Part shown: positions 1-7,465 of the stretch, in pieces
How the letters are laid out: each line of letters begins with the position of its first letter
Position numbering within the stretch: the stretch's first letter is position 1
Assembly (NCBI GenBank): GCA_002492415.1
Contig: DKYK01000064.1
Coordinates: 1 to 14,589, forward strand
From: Christensenella sp. UBA7102
GTDB taxonomy: Bacteria > Bacillota > Clostridia > Christensenellales > UBA1750
Length of the DNA stretch: 14,589 bases
Direction of reading: 5' to 3'
Made by a program: the position numbers and the translations under genes
Notes under the pieces: generated by a model
What the model saw: the letters and a program-made list of their open reading frames with translations, nothing else
What the model was told of the DNA's origin: nothing
Databases searched by the model: none

Positions 1-222
1 GCGGCCCAGACCATCGTAGGTGCCGGTCTTCTCAGACTCGGGCAGCGCCTCGCCCTTGCGATCCAGACCGTCGTAAACCTCAACGTAGTACGTGCAGCCC
101 TCTTTGTCAGGGCAGTAATAATAGCCCTTGACAGCGTCGGCCATGACGCTGATGGTAGCCAGAGACAGAACCAGCGCGATGACGAGAACGGGCAGCAGGG
201 ATTTGATCAGAGACTTTTTCAT
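1..222 (-). CDS. Secreted protein of unknown function, N-terminal part (cut by window edge)
   Basis: The first 74 residues of a protein that continues beyond the left edge. It begins MKKSLIKSLL and has a classic signal peptide: a lysine-rich start, a hydrophobic core to about residue 25 and a likely signal peptidase I site after V-M-A (residue 28). No lipobox cysteine is present. The exported part starts with a tyrosine-rich stretch holding a Cys37-x5-Cys43 pair that could form a disulfide. A YDGL motif occurs at residues 50 and 69, which suggests a 19-residue repeat (see findings). The ATG at 222 is preceded by an AAGGAGAG ribosome-binding site (complement of 231-238) with 8-nt spacing, which fixes the start. 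A good promoter lies about 140 bp upstream. I do not recognise the family. Export is well supported, function is not. Confidence 0.8.
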   Translation of the reverse strand, partial: MKKSLIKSLLPVLVIALVLSLATISVMADAVKGYYYCPDKEGCTYYVEVYDGLDRKGEALPESEKTGTYDGLGR

Positions 223-253
223 GACGACGACTCTCCTTGCAGATGTTTTTTTG

Positions 254-269
254 ATGATCCGCAGATCAT
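254..269 (-). promoter_or_regulatory. Small hairpin in the leader of the secreted-protein gene
   Basis: ATGATC and GATCAT form a perfect 6-bp stem around a 4-nt loop. In the minus-strand transcript it is followed by an A-rich stretch and then the ribosome-binding site about 16 nt further on. There is no U-tract, so it is not a terminator. It could modulate translation or mRNA stability, but it could also be chance. Confidence 0.3.
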
Positions 270-364
270 AAGACACAAACCTGGGAACAATTCCGCATCG
301 ATGCTCGTCTTACATATGTAGGATATGCAGCGCCAAGAGCAGCGATTACAAAATTGTTACAGAT

Positions 365-393
365 ATAATACCACAACTTGCTAGGGAATACAA
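365..393 (-). promoter_or_regulatory. Sigma-A-type promoter for the secreted-protein gene
   Basis: Read on the minus strand, a TTGTAT -35 box (388-393) is followed after exactly 17 bp by a TATTAT -10 box (365-370), in an AT-rich context. Transcription would start near position 358 and give a leader of about 135 nt before the ATG at 222. Confidence 0.6.
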
Positions 394-469
394 TAATCAA
401 AACGGGGAAAATTTGCTTTTTTTGAAAATTTCCTCCGCTTGCGTCTGCGCGCAGCAAGAGGCGCGTCTG

Positions 470-504
470 TGCCCGTCCGCGGGGGATTAACCTGCGGACG
501 GGCA
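470..504. repeat. Perfect 11-bp inverted repeat downstream of the GH42 gene
   Basis: TGCCCGTCCGC (470-480) and GCGGACGGGCA (494-504) pair perfectly around a 13-nt loop. In the GH42 transcript the stem starts 25 nt after the stop codon, where a terminator is expected. The minus-strand RNA has no U-tract after it. On the plus strand it is followed only by GAACTTTT. It may be a non-canonical terminator or a 3'-end stabilising hairpin. Confidence 0.5.
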
Positions 505-529
505 GAACTTTTGCCTGTATTTCGCGGTT

Positions 530-2560
530 TTACGCTTCTTTTACCAGTATGCGCCAGCCGTGCGGGGGCAAAGTAAAGCAGGAGAGTTCCTCGCCTGTTG
601 CAAAGTCGCGACCGGACAGCGTCACAGTTCTGTCACAGGGCGTAAAGTTCATCACGAAAACGTAATCGTGCGTCCCGTCAGTGCGGGTAGCTGCGGTCAC
701 GCCCTCGGGCAGTTCGTGGGCGGGAATGTTCTTTTCGGCGCACAGGCCGGCATAGAAATCCTTGAGGAAGTCCGCGCCAAAGCGTCCGGCGACGTAATAG
801 GCCTGGCCCTTGCCGCAGTCGTTGACGGTCAGCGCCGGCATGCCGGCGTAGAAGTCGCTGTCATATTCGGCCAGTACGCGGGCGGTCTTTGCATGGAGGA
901 GCGAGGCGTAGTCCGTCAGCTTGTAGGTCTTGCCGCGGAACTGCGCGCTGTTTTCCATGCCGGGCATCAGCACGTCGATTTCCTCTTCCCAGATGCCCAG
1001 GGTATCCGTCAGCGGGCCGGGGAAGCCGCCCAGGAAGCACAGATCGTGCTCGTCCACCCAGCCGGTGCCGTAGGTGGTCACCAGCGTGCAGCCGTTTTGC
1101 ACGAAGTCCTCCACGCGCCGCGCAAAGTCGCCGCGCAGCATGTAGGAGAAGGGCAGCACCAGCACGTCATGGCCGGAAAAATCGCGGGTTTGGTCCACAA
1201 TGTCCACAGAGACGCCCAGGCTCCACAGCGCGGCATAGTGATCCATCACGGTGTCCACGTACTTTTTGTCCACGTTGTTGAAGCCCTGCGCGTCCTCAAG
1301 CGCCCAGCGGTTCTCCCAGTCGTAGACCAGCGCGACGCGGGCGGGGGCGGTGGTGCCCACGATGGCGTCCATGGTCTTGAGCTGCTGTCCCACCTGCGCG
1401 ATCTGATCAAAGACGCGGGTGTGCTCGTGGCCGCAGTGATCCACCACGGCGCCGTGGAGCTTTTCCGAGGAGCCGCGGCTCTTGCGGAACTGGAAATACT
1501 GCACGGAATCCGAGCCATGCGCCACGGCCTGCATGGACTGCAGCAGGTGTACGCCGGGGCGGTGCAGGCGGGGATAGGGCCGCCAGTTGGTGGCCGAGGG
1601 GCAGCTCTCCATCAAAAGAAAGGGCTGGCCGTCCTTGAGTCCGCGCGTCAGATCGTGCTCAAAGGAGAAGAACTGCGCGATGGAAACGTCGTTCATGGTG
1701 TTCTCCCACTGGGGGTAGCTGTCCCAGCAGGCAAAGTCCATGCGCTCGGCCAGGCGGTAGTAGTTGATGCCCTCGTAAATGCCCATCAGGTTGGTGGTGC
1801 AGGGAATATCGGGCGTGATGCGCTTGAGCGGCTCGGTTTCGATGTCGTACCACTTGACGAACTGCTCGGTGGTAAAGCGCTTCCAGTCCAGCTTGAGCCC
1901 GTGGACGGACTGCTCCCCGATGGGCGAGGGCGACTCGATCTGGCTCCAATCGGTGTAGGTATGGCTCCAAAAGGAGGTCCACCAGGCGGCGTTGAGCGCG
2001 TCGAGCGTGCCGTATTTCTCCTTGAGCCACAGGCGGAAGTTCTCCTGACAGGCGGGGCAGTGGCACTCGCCGGACAGCTCGTTGGAGATGTGCCAGGCGC
2101 CCAGGGCCGGATGATCCTTGTAGCGCTCGGCCAGCAGCGCGTTGATCTGCCGCACCTTGTCGCGGTAGATCCTGCTCGACAGGCAGTGATTATGGCGTCC
2201 GCCGTGCAGCTGCTTTTCGCGGCGCTCGTTGACGCGCAGCACCTCGGGGTACTTCTGGCTCATCCACGCGGGGCGCGCGGCGGAGGGGGTGGCCAGGATC
2301 GCGGTGATGCCGTTTGCGGCCATCTTGTCCATGATCTCATCCAGCCAGGTGAAGTCGTACACGCCCTCCTCGGGTTCCAGCGCCGTCCAGGAGAAGATGC
2401 CCACCGACAGCGAGTTGATGCCGGCCAGCTTTGCCATGCGCATGTCTTCGTTCCAGATGACATCCTTGTCGGCCAGCCACTGATCGGGATTGTAGTCGCC
2501 GCCATGGATCATGTGCGGGATTTTGGGGACGAGCGGAGGATATTTTTTCATAAACAGCAT
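530..2560 (-). CDS. GH42 family beta-galactosidase
   Basis: A 676-residue enzyme of glycoside hydrolase family 42, a normal family length. It hydrolyses terminal beta-galactosides and, with no signal peptide, acts in the cytoplasm. The N-terminal part has the family start HGGDYNPDQW (19-28). The TIM barrel spans roughly residues 15-385. The acid/base is Glu161 in HISNEL and the nucleophile is Glu318 in LLMESCP. Four cysteines (126, 166, 168, 171) match the structural zinc site known from Thermus GH42. A trimerisation-type domain (about 400-610) and a small C-terminal beta domain follow. Two starts are possible: ATG at 2560, only 4 nt after AAAGG, or ATG at 2551, which gives the more family-typical MKKYPPLVPK. 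The gene stands alone and diverges from glmS. No transporter lies beside it, so the natural sugar (lactose, galacto-oligosaccharides or plant galactan) is not indicated. Confidence 0.95.
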   Translation of the reverse strand: MLFMKKYPPLVPKIPHMIHGGDYNPDQWLADKDVIWNEDMRMAKLAGINSLSVGIFSWTALEPEEGVYDFTWLDEIMDKMAANGITAILATPSAARPAWMSQKYPEVLRVNERREKQLHGGRHNHCLSSRIYRDKVRQINALLAERYKDHPALGAWHISNELSGECHCPACQENFRLWLKEKYGTLDALNAAWWTSFWSHTYTDWSQIESPSPIGEQSVHGLKLDWKRFTTEQFVKWYDIETEPLKRITPDIPCTTNLMGIYEGINYYRLAERMDFACWDSYPQWENTMNDVSIAQFFSFEHDLTRGLKDGQPFLLMESCPSATNWRPYPRLHRPGVHLLQSMQAVAHGSDSVQYFQFRKSRGSSEKLHGAVVDHCGHEHTRVFDQIAQVGQQLKTMDAIVGTTAPARVALVYDWENRWALEDAQGFNNVDKKYVDTVMDHYAALWSLGVSVDIVDQTRDFSGHDVLVLPFSYMLRGDFARRVEDFVQNGCTLVTTYGTGWVDEHDLCFLGGFPGPLTDTLGIWEEEIDVLMPGMENSAQFRGKTYKLTDYASLLHAKTARVLAEYDSDFYAGMPALTVNDCGKGQAYYVAGRFGADFLKDFYAGLCAEKNIPAHELPEGVTAATRTDGTHDYVFVMNFTPCDRTVTLSGRDFATGEELSCFTLPPHGWRILVKEA

Positions 2561-2591
2561 ACCGCCTTTCTGAAGGTGTCGGTTTTCATAA

Positions 2592-2619
2592 TTTGATTTT
2601 AACAGAGATGTGATATAAA
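2592..2619 (+). promoter_or_regulatory. Candidate glmS promoter
   Basis: A TTTGAT/TTGATT -35 region (2592-2598) and a TATAAA -10 box (2614-2619) are separated by 15-16 bp, slightly short of the optimum. It is the best plus-strand candidate in the 94-bp gap and overlaps the opposing GH42 promoter almost completely. Confidence 0.4.
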
Positions 2620-2624
2620 TTCAA
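2596..2624 (-). promoter_or_regulatory. Sigma-A-type promoter for the GH42 gene
   Basis: On the minus strand, TTGAAT (2619-2624) and TAAAAT (2596-2601) are separated by exactly 17 bp, and the -10 box is preceded by the extended TGn element. Transcription would start near 2589, about 30 nt before the start codon. No operator-like palindrome is evident. Confidence 0.6.
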
Positions 2625-2654
2625 TTGTAATCTCTTTGCAAGGAGGTCATCGCG

Positions 2655-4487
2655 ATGTGTGGCATTGTCGGATACATTGGACCGGAGCGTGCGACGGACA
2701 TCTTAATGGAAGGATTGACCCGCTTGGAATACCGCGGATACGATTCTGCGGGCGTGGCGGTCTATGAAAATGGAAAAATACAGGTGATCAAGGCGCGGGG
2801 GCGGCTGGACTGTCTGCGCAGCAAGCTGGAGGGGCAGCCGCTCTACGGACATGTGGGCATCGGGCACACGCGCTGGGCCACCCACGGCGAGCCCTCGGAC
2901 GAAAATTCGCATCCGCATCTGTCGCAATCGGGGCGCATTGCAGTGGTACACAATGGCATCATAGAAAACTACGCGCCGCTGCGCGAGAAGCTGATGCGCA
3001 AGGGGTATGAATTTGTCAGCGAGACCGACACGGAGGTGTTTGCGCACCTGCTGGAGGACACCTTTTCGCGCGGCAACGGCGACATCCTAAAGGCCGTGCG
3101 CGACACGGTGCTCAAGCTGGAGGGCGCCTACGCGTTGGGCGTGCTGTGCTCGCGCTTCCCGGACCGCATCATCGCGGCAAGAAAGGACAGCCCGCTGATC
3201 GTCGGCCTGGGCGAGGGCTGCAACTACATCGCCAGCGACATCCCTGCGGTGCTGCCCTACACCCGGCGCGTGTACCTGCTGGAAGAAGGCGAGATGGCCC
3301 AGGTGTTTGCCGACCATGTGGAGATCTACGACATGGACCTGCAGCGCGTGGACAAGGAGGTCTACGAGGTCACTTGGTCCGTGGACGCGGCGGAGCGCGG
3401 CGGGTATGCGCACTTCATGCTCAAGGAGATCTACGATCAGGCGCGCGCGATGCGCGATACCATCTCTCCGCGCGTAAAGGAGGGCCGGTTCAATCTGGCG
3501 GAGGCGGGACTGACCGACGAGATGCTGGAGAAGGTGCGCCGCGTGGTCATCACCGCGTGCGGCACGGCCTCCTACGCGGGCCAGGTGGGCCGCAGCCTCA
3601 TCGAGAAGCTCTGCCGCGTGCCCGTGGAGATCGACGTGGCTTCGGAGTTCCGCTACCGCGACCCCATTCTCTCACCGGAGGACCTGTTCATCGTGGTTTC
3701 GCAGTCAGGCGAGACGGCGGACACGCTGGCGGCGCTGCGCCTGGCCAAGGCACGCGGGTGCAAGGTGCTGGCCATTACAAACGTGGTGGGCTCCACCATC
3801 GCGCGCGAGGCGGACAACGTGCTCTACACCTGGGCGGGGCCGGAGATCGCCGTGGCCTCTACCAAGGCCTACACCACGCAGGTGCTCTGCTTTATGATGA
3901 TCGCGCTGCAGCTGGCGCTGGTCAAGGGACGGATCACGCAGGAAAAGTACGATGAGTATATGAAAGAATTCCTCACGCTGCCCGATAAGGCGGAGAAGAT
4001 CTTGGAGGACGTCACGCCCATCCAGAAGCTGGCGGCGCGGTTCTTCTCGCAGGAGGACATTTTCTTCATCGGCCGCGGGCTGGACAACGCGCTGTGCATG
4101 GAGGCTTCGCTCAAGCTCAAGGAGATTTCCTACATCCATTCCGAGGCGATGCCGGCGGGCGAGCTCAAGCACGGCACCATCGCGCTGATCGAGCCGGGGC
4201 GGTTGGTGGTGGCCATGTGCACGCAGACCGCCACGATGGATAAGCTGTTTTCCAACATTCGCGAAGTGCTCACGCGCGGCGCGGTGGTGCTGGCGGTGGG
4301 CTACGAGGACTCCACGCGCGAGGACGAGGCGACGTCCTACCGCATGGCCATCCCGCGCACGGACGACCTGTTCGCGCCGGTGCTGGCGGTGATCCCCGCG
4401 CAGCTGTTTGCATACTACTGCGCGATCCAGCGCGGCTATGACCCGGATAAACCCCGGAACCTGGCAAAGTCCGTGACGGTGGAATGA
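2655..4487 (+). CDS. glmS: Glutamine--fructose-6-phosphate aminotransferase (isomerizing)
   Basis: Makes glucosamine-6-phosphate from fructose-6-phosphate and glutamine, the first committed step toward UDP-GlcNAc for peptidoglycan. At 610 residues it has the standard length. The N-terminal glutaminase domain starts MCGIVGYIG with the nucleophile Cys2 (exposed once Met is removed) and has HTRWATHG (71-78) and NGIIENY (100-106). Two SIS isomerase domains follow, with CGTASYAG (302-309), SQSGETADT (349-357), the catalytic-region KEISYIHSEA (489-498), ELKHGT (503-508) and the characteristic C-terminus LAKSVTVE, whose Lys605 is the family's catalytic lysine. The start is fixed by AAGGAGGT at 2640-2647 with 7-nt spacing. 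It heads a plus-strand run with the HD-domain gene and rsmI. The leader is too short to hold the glmS ribozyme (see findings). Confidence 0.98.
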   Translation: MCGIVGYIGPERATDILMEGLTRLEYRGYDSAGVAVYENGKIQVIKARGRLDCLRSKLEGQPLYGHVGIGHTRWATHGEPSDENSHPHLSQSGRIAVVHNGIIENYAPLREKLMRKGYEFVSETDTEVFAHLLEDTFSRGNGDILKAVRDTVLKLEGAYALGVLCSRFPDRIIAARKDSPLIVGLGEGCNYIASDIPAVLPYTRRVYLLEEGEMAQVFADHVEIYDMDLQRVDKEVYEVTWSVDAAERGGYAHFMLKEIYDQARAMRDTISPRVKEGRFNLAEAGLTDEMLEKVRRVVITACGTASYAGQVGRSLIEKLCRVPVEIDVASEFRYRDPILSPEDLFIVVSQSGETADTLAALRLAKARGCKVLAITNVVGSTIAREADNVLYTWAGPEIAVASTKAYTTQVLCFMMIALQLALVKGRITQEKYDEYMKEFLTLPDKAEKILEDVTPIQKLAARFFSQEDIFFIGRGLDNALCMEASLKLKEISYIHSEAMPAGELKHGTIALIEPGRLVVAMCTQTATMDKLFSNIREVLTRGAVVLAVGYEDSTREDEATSYRMAIPRTDDLFAPVLAVIPAQLFAYYCAIQRGYDPDKPRNLAKSVTVE

Positions 4488-4521
4488 CACAATGAAAAAA
4501 TAATATTAGGAGGAAAACAAG

Positions 4522-5007
4522 ATGGACAAACGTGCCATTGGCGACGTGATCGCCTACTACGACAATGAGAAGCTCATTGCGCACACGCTCAAGGTGTTCG
4601 GCTACGCGCAGGGCATTGCGGCGGGCGAGGGCCTGACGGGGGACGAACGGGAGATCGTCGAGTACGCGGCGCTGTTCCACGACGTGGGCATTCCCGCAGG
4701 GCTTGCGGAGTGCGGTTCGGGCGCCGGTCCCATCCAGGAGCGCCTGGGCGCGCCCATCGCGATGGAAATGACGAAAAAATACGTCTCCGATCCTGCAATC
4801 GTGGAGCGGGTGGGGTACCTTGTGGGGCACCATCACTCCTTTGGACTCAAGGGCCAGCGGGATCTGCAGATTTTGTTTGAGGCGGACTGGCTGGTGAACC
4901 TGATCGAGTCCGCAGAACAATACAATCGCCAGATCGTATATGAGAAGCACTTTGAGACGGAAACGGGCAAGGAGTTCTTCCATCACGTAATCGAGGGCAA
5001 AAAGTAG
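4522..5007 (+). CDS. HD-domain metal-dependent phosphohydrolase, substrate unknown
   Basis: A 161-residue cytoplasmic protein with the HD-superfamily metal-binding pattern: His21 (IAHTLKV), the His53-Asp54 doublet in LFHDVGI, and Asp122 in EADWLVN. A His triplet (103-105) in the helix expected to line the active site may add metal ligands. Such small stand-alone HD proteins usually cleave phosphomonoester or phosphodiester bonds of nucleotides, but nothing here identifies the substrate. The start has an excellent AGGAGG (4508-4513) with 8-nt spacing. It lies 34 bp after glmS and 13 bp before rsmI, so it is probably cotranscribed with both. The fold is confident, the function is not. Confidence 0.85.
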   Translation: MDKRAIGDVIAYYDNEKLIAHTLKVFGYAQGIAAGEGLTGDEREIVEYAALFHDVGIPAGLAECGSGAGPIQERLGAPIAMEMTKKYVSDPAIVERVGYLVGHHHSFGLKGQRDLQILFEADWLVNLIESAEQYNRQIVYEKHFETETGKEFFHHVIEGKK

Positions 5008-5020
5008 CACGGAGGACGGC

Positions 5021-5896
5021 ATGGCCTGTTTGTACATGGTGGGCACGCCCATCGGCAACCTTTCTGAGGTCAGCCCGCGCGTGCGGGAGACGCTGGAAAA
5101 CTGCGACGCGATCCTTGCCGAGGACACGCGCGTGACGCAGAAGCTGCTCACCGCGCTGGGGATTCCGGGCAAGCAGCTGATCTCCTGCCATCAGCACAAC
5201 GAGGCGGGACGCGCGGAGCAATGGGTCGCGCGCATGCTTGAAGAGAACCTGGCCGTCGCGATGGTGACGGACGCGGGCACGCCCTGCATCTCCGACCCCG
5301 GCTACCGCGTGGCGGCTGCCGCGGCGTCCGCGGGCATTCCGGTGATGCCGGTGTCCGGGCCGTCGGCGGTGGTGGACGCGCTTTCGGTCTCGGGACTGAA
5401 TGTGGACGGATACGCCTTTTTCGGCTTTCTCCCGCGGCAGGGACGTGAGCGCGGCGAGGCGTTTGGCCGCATCCGCGGCTGCCGGATGGGCGTGGCGGTG
5501 GTGTACGAGTCGCCCCACCGCGTCAAGGCGCTGCTGGAGGACGTTGTGCGCGAGCTATCCGATCCGCAGCTGTCGCTCTCCTGCGATTTGACCAAGTTCT
5601 ACGAATTGACGCTGCGCGGCAGGGCGAGCGAGGTGCTGACGCGGCTGGACGCCAACCCCAACGCCGAAAAGGGCGAATACGTCTGCTGCATCGACCTGCA
5701 TGAGCTGCCTGCGCCCGATGCAGGCGTGTCCGGCGTGTCGGCGCACGGATTGCTGCTGGAGCGGCTGTTCCGCGGCATGAACATGAAGGATGCGGTGCGC
5801 GAGGTGTCGGCGCTGCCGGGATATGCGCGCAACGAGGTGTATAAGGCGTCGCTGGAGGTCGCCGCCTTCCTGGATGGCGGGGAAGAGGAAGAATAA
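5021..5896 (+). CDS. rsmI: 16S rRNA (cytidine-1402-2'-O)-methyltransferase
   Basis: RsmI uses S-adenosylmethionine to methylate the 2'-O of C1402 in the decoding centre of 16S rRNA. The 291-residue protein carries the whole run of family motifs: GTPIGN (8-13), AEDTR (33-37), HNE (59-61), TDAGTP (83-88), SGPSA (112-116), FFGFLP (133-138), YESPHR (162-167) and LTKFYE (190-195). A C-terminal helical segment (about 249-283) corresponds to the family's RsmI-type helix-turn-helix. The last residues are acidic (GGEEEE). The ATG follows GGAGG (5011-5015) by 5 nt. It is the last gene of the glmS run and is followed directly by a terminator. Confidence 0.96.
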   Translation: MACLYMVGTPIGNLSEVSPRVRETLENCDAILAEDTRVTQKLLTALGIPGKQLISCHQHNEAGRAEQWVARMLEENLAVAMVTDAGTPCISDPGYRVAAAAASAGIPVMPVSGPSAVVDALSVSGLNVDGYAFFGFLPRQGRERGEAFGRIRGCRMGVAVVYESPHRVKALLEDVVRELSDPQLSLSCDLTKFYELTLRGRASEVLTRLDANPNAEKGEYVCCIDLHELPAPDAGVSGVSAHGLLLERLFRGMNMKDAVREVSALPGYARNEVYKASLEVAAFLDGGEEEE

Positions 5897-5955
5897 AACC
5901 AAAGGGTGCCACGAACGGCGAGATTTTTCGGTCGCGTGGCACTTTTCTTTTGGTA
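5897..5955 (+). terminator. Rho-independent terminator after rsmI
   Basis: GTGCCACG (5906-5913) pairs perfectly with CGTGGCAC (5935-5942), followed at once by TTTTCTTTT (5943-5951). The 21-nt loop can fold partly on itself. Upstream ACCAAA and downstream TTTTGGT extend the symmetry. It separates the glmS run from the MocR-led operon. Confidence 0.85.
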
Positions 5956-5971
5956 GGAAAGCAGATACAAT
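5943..5971 (+). promoter_or_regulatory. Tentative promoter for the MocR-led operon
   Basis: A TACAAT -10 box (5966-5971) lies 34 bp before the start codon. The only -35 candidate at 17-bp spacing is a weak TTTTCT (5943-5948) inside the terminator T-tract. A weak -35 box would suit a promoter that needs an activator, as MocR-family promoters often do. Evidence is otherwise thin. Confidence 0.35.
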
Positions 5972-5974
5972 AGA

Positions 5975-5993
5975 ATGTGGAAGCATGTGGAAG
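5975..5993 (+). repeat. Tandem direct repeat ATGTGGAAG x2, possible regulator site
   Basis: Two perfect 9-bp copies (5975-5983 and 5985-5993) are separated by one base, giving a 10-bp period, one helical turn. They lie between the -10 candidate and the start codon, and the second copy runs into the AAGGAGG ribosome-binding site. MocR/GabR-type regulators commonly bind direct repeats, so an autoregulatory operator is possible. Confidence 0.35.
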
Positions 5994-6004
5994 GAGGCGA
6001 GGGC

Positions 6005-7462
6005 ATGGACATTGAGCTGAGCGGCGGCGACGGCAGGCCGCTGTACCTGCAGCTGCGCGACGCGCTGCGCGCCCGCCTGCTGGGGGGCGCCTTTGCCTCA
6101 GGGCAGCGTCTTCCCTCTTCCAGGGAGCTGTCCGCGCTGCTGCACGTCAGCCGCAACACGGTGGACGAAGCCTACCGCATGCTGGAGGGCGAGGGACTGG
6201 TGCGCATCGTGCGTGGGCAGGGCGCGTTTGCGGCGCAGCAGGTCCGGCAGGAATGGGAAAAGCCGGACCGCGCGTTTGACTGGGACAGTCACATCAGCGC
6301 CGATGCGCGGGATTACGCGGACTTTCGCGAGCACGAGGGCCGCGTGGATCTGGGAAACCGGCAGGTGATCTCCTTTTCCTCCCTGGCGCCCGACTACCAC
6401 GCCTTTGAAAACGACGCCTTCCGCCGTGCGTTGAACACGGTGATGGTGGACGAGGGCGCGGTGCTGCTGGCCTACGGCTACACGCGCGGGTACGAGCCGC
6501 TGCGGCAATATGTGCGGCAATACCTGGCGGGCAAGGGCCTGCGCATGGACGGGCAGGAGGTGCTCATCGTCAACGGTTTTCGCCAGGGCGCGGGGCTGGT
6601 GGTGGAAACGCTGGTGGACGCGGGGCAGGCCGTCGCGGTGGAGGCCCCGACCTACAACGGGTTCCTGGGGATCCTTCGGGCGCGCGGCGCGCGAGCCGTG
6701 CCCATCGACTGCGACGCCGAGGGTATGAAGCCAGACGATCTGGAGCGCGCGATTGTGGACAAGGATGTGCGGCTGGTCTATCTCATTCCCACCTATCACA
6801 ACCCGACGGGGCGCAACATGAGCCTGCGCAGGCGGCAGCAGGTGCTGGATGTGTGCAGGCGGCGCGGTGTGCCAATTCTGGAGGACGGCTTTAACGAAGA
6901 GCTGCGCTTCCGCGGCGAGTGCCACCCCGCCATCAAGGCGCTGGAAGGTTCGGGCAATGTGGTGTACGCGGGCAGCTTCTCCAAAGTGCTGTTCCCGGGC
7001 ATCCGCGTGGGCTGGGTGGTGGCGGACCGGTCGCTGGTTCGATATCTTACGCATGAAAAATACAACCAGGATATCCACACTCCGCCGCTGCTGCAGGCGG
7101 CGCTGCGGCAGTTCTGCCTGGAAGGGCATTTGGATCGGCACATCAAGCGCACGCGCGGACTGTACCGCGAGCGGCTGGATGCGCTGTACGACGCGCTGGA
7201 TGAGCACTTTTCGGGCCGCGCCGTCTGGCGGAAGGTAGAGGGCGGGTTCTCCGCGTGGGTGGAGTTCCCGGAGCGGCTGGATCTGCGCGCGGCAATGGAG
7301 GAGGCGAAGGAGTTCGGCGTGCTCTACGCGCCGGGCGACGCCTTTTATCCCGATGGGCGCGGGCGCAACTGCATCCGCCTGGGCTTTTCGCGGCTGGAAC
7401 CGGAGCAGATTCGGCGCGGGATCGCGCTGTTGTCGGAGTTTATCGCAACGCTTGGAGGGTAG
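6005..7462 (+). CDS. MocR/GabR-type regulator: GntR winged helix fused to a PLP aminotransferase-like domain
   Basis: A 485-residue transcription regulator. Residues 1-75 form a GntR-type winged helix (PLYLQLRDALR near 12-22, LPSSRELSALLHVSRNTV at 36-53). From about 120 to the end it is a fold-type I aminotransferase-like domain with the PLP lysine Lys327 in GSFSK, YHNPTG (264-269) and the cofactor aspartate in ILEDGF (Asp294). In this family the PLP domain senses an amine or amino acid rather than catalysing turnover. Known members include GabR, PdxR and DdlR, the last controlling a D-Ala-D-Ala ligase gene in Brevibacillus. AAGGAGG (5991-5997) with 7-nt spacing selects this ATG over the in-frame one at 5975. 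The gene heads a five-gene operon ending in a Ddl-like ligase, so a DdlR-like role sensing D-Ala or a related compound is my inference. Confidence 0.92.
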   Translation: MDIELSGGDGRPLYLQLRDALRARLLGGAFASGQRLPSSRELSALLHVSRNTVDEAYRMLEGEGLVRIVRGQGAFAAQQVRQEWEKPDRAFDWDSHISADARDYADFREHEGRVDLGNRQVISFSSLAPDYHAFENDAFRRALNTVMVDEGAVLLAYGYTRGYEPLRQYVRQYLAGKGLRMDGQEVLIVNGFRQGAGLVVETLVDAGQAVAVEAPTYNGFLGILRARGARAVPIDCDAEGMKPDDLERAIVDKDVRLVYLIPTYHNPTGRNMSLRRRQQVLDVCRRRGVPILEDGFNEELRFRGECHPAIKALEGSGNVVYAGSFSKVLFPGIRVGWVVADRSLVRYLTHEKYNQDIHTPPLLQAALRQFCLEGHLDRHIKRTRGLYRERLDALYDALDEHFSGRAVWRKVEGGFSAWVEFPERLDLRAAMEEAKEFGVLYAPGDAFYPDGRGRNCIRLGFSRLEPEQIRRGIALLSEFIATLGG

Positions 7463-7465
7463 AGC

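Larger units (their letters stand above)
223..529. other. AT-rich intergenic region without a credible gene
   Basis: This 307-base stretch separates the signal-peptide gene from the end of the GH42 gene. It holds the minus-strand promoter at 365-393, an untranslated leader of about 135 nt with a 10-bp palindrome (TACATATGTA, 311-320) and a small hairpin (254-269), and a perfect 11-bp inverted repeat at 470-504 just past the GH42 stop codon. A 63-codon minus-strand reading frame at 266-457 has no ribosome-binding site, overlaps the promoter and has an implausible composition, so it is not annotated as a gene. Confidence 0.7.

Noticed and set aside
266..457. 63-codon minus-strand reading frame
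   Set aside because: It overlaps the promoter boxes and lacks a ribosome-binding site.
560..2596. A 678-codon open reading frame on the plus strand, antisense to the whole GH42 gene
   Set aside because: It mirrors a GC-rich gene with strong third-position bias, has repetitive Gly/Ala/Val/His-rich composition, no recognisable domain and no ribosome-binding site. The minus-strand frame carries all GH42 motifs.
2561..2654. glmS ribozyme
   Set aside because: The gap is too short and is filled by promoters. No ribozyme-like core is visible.
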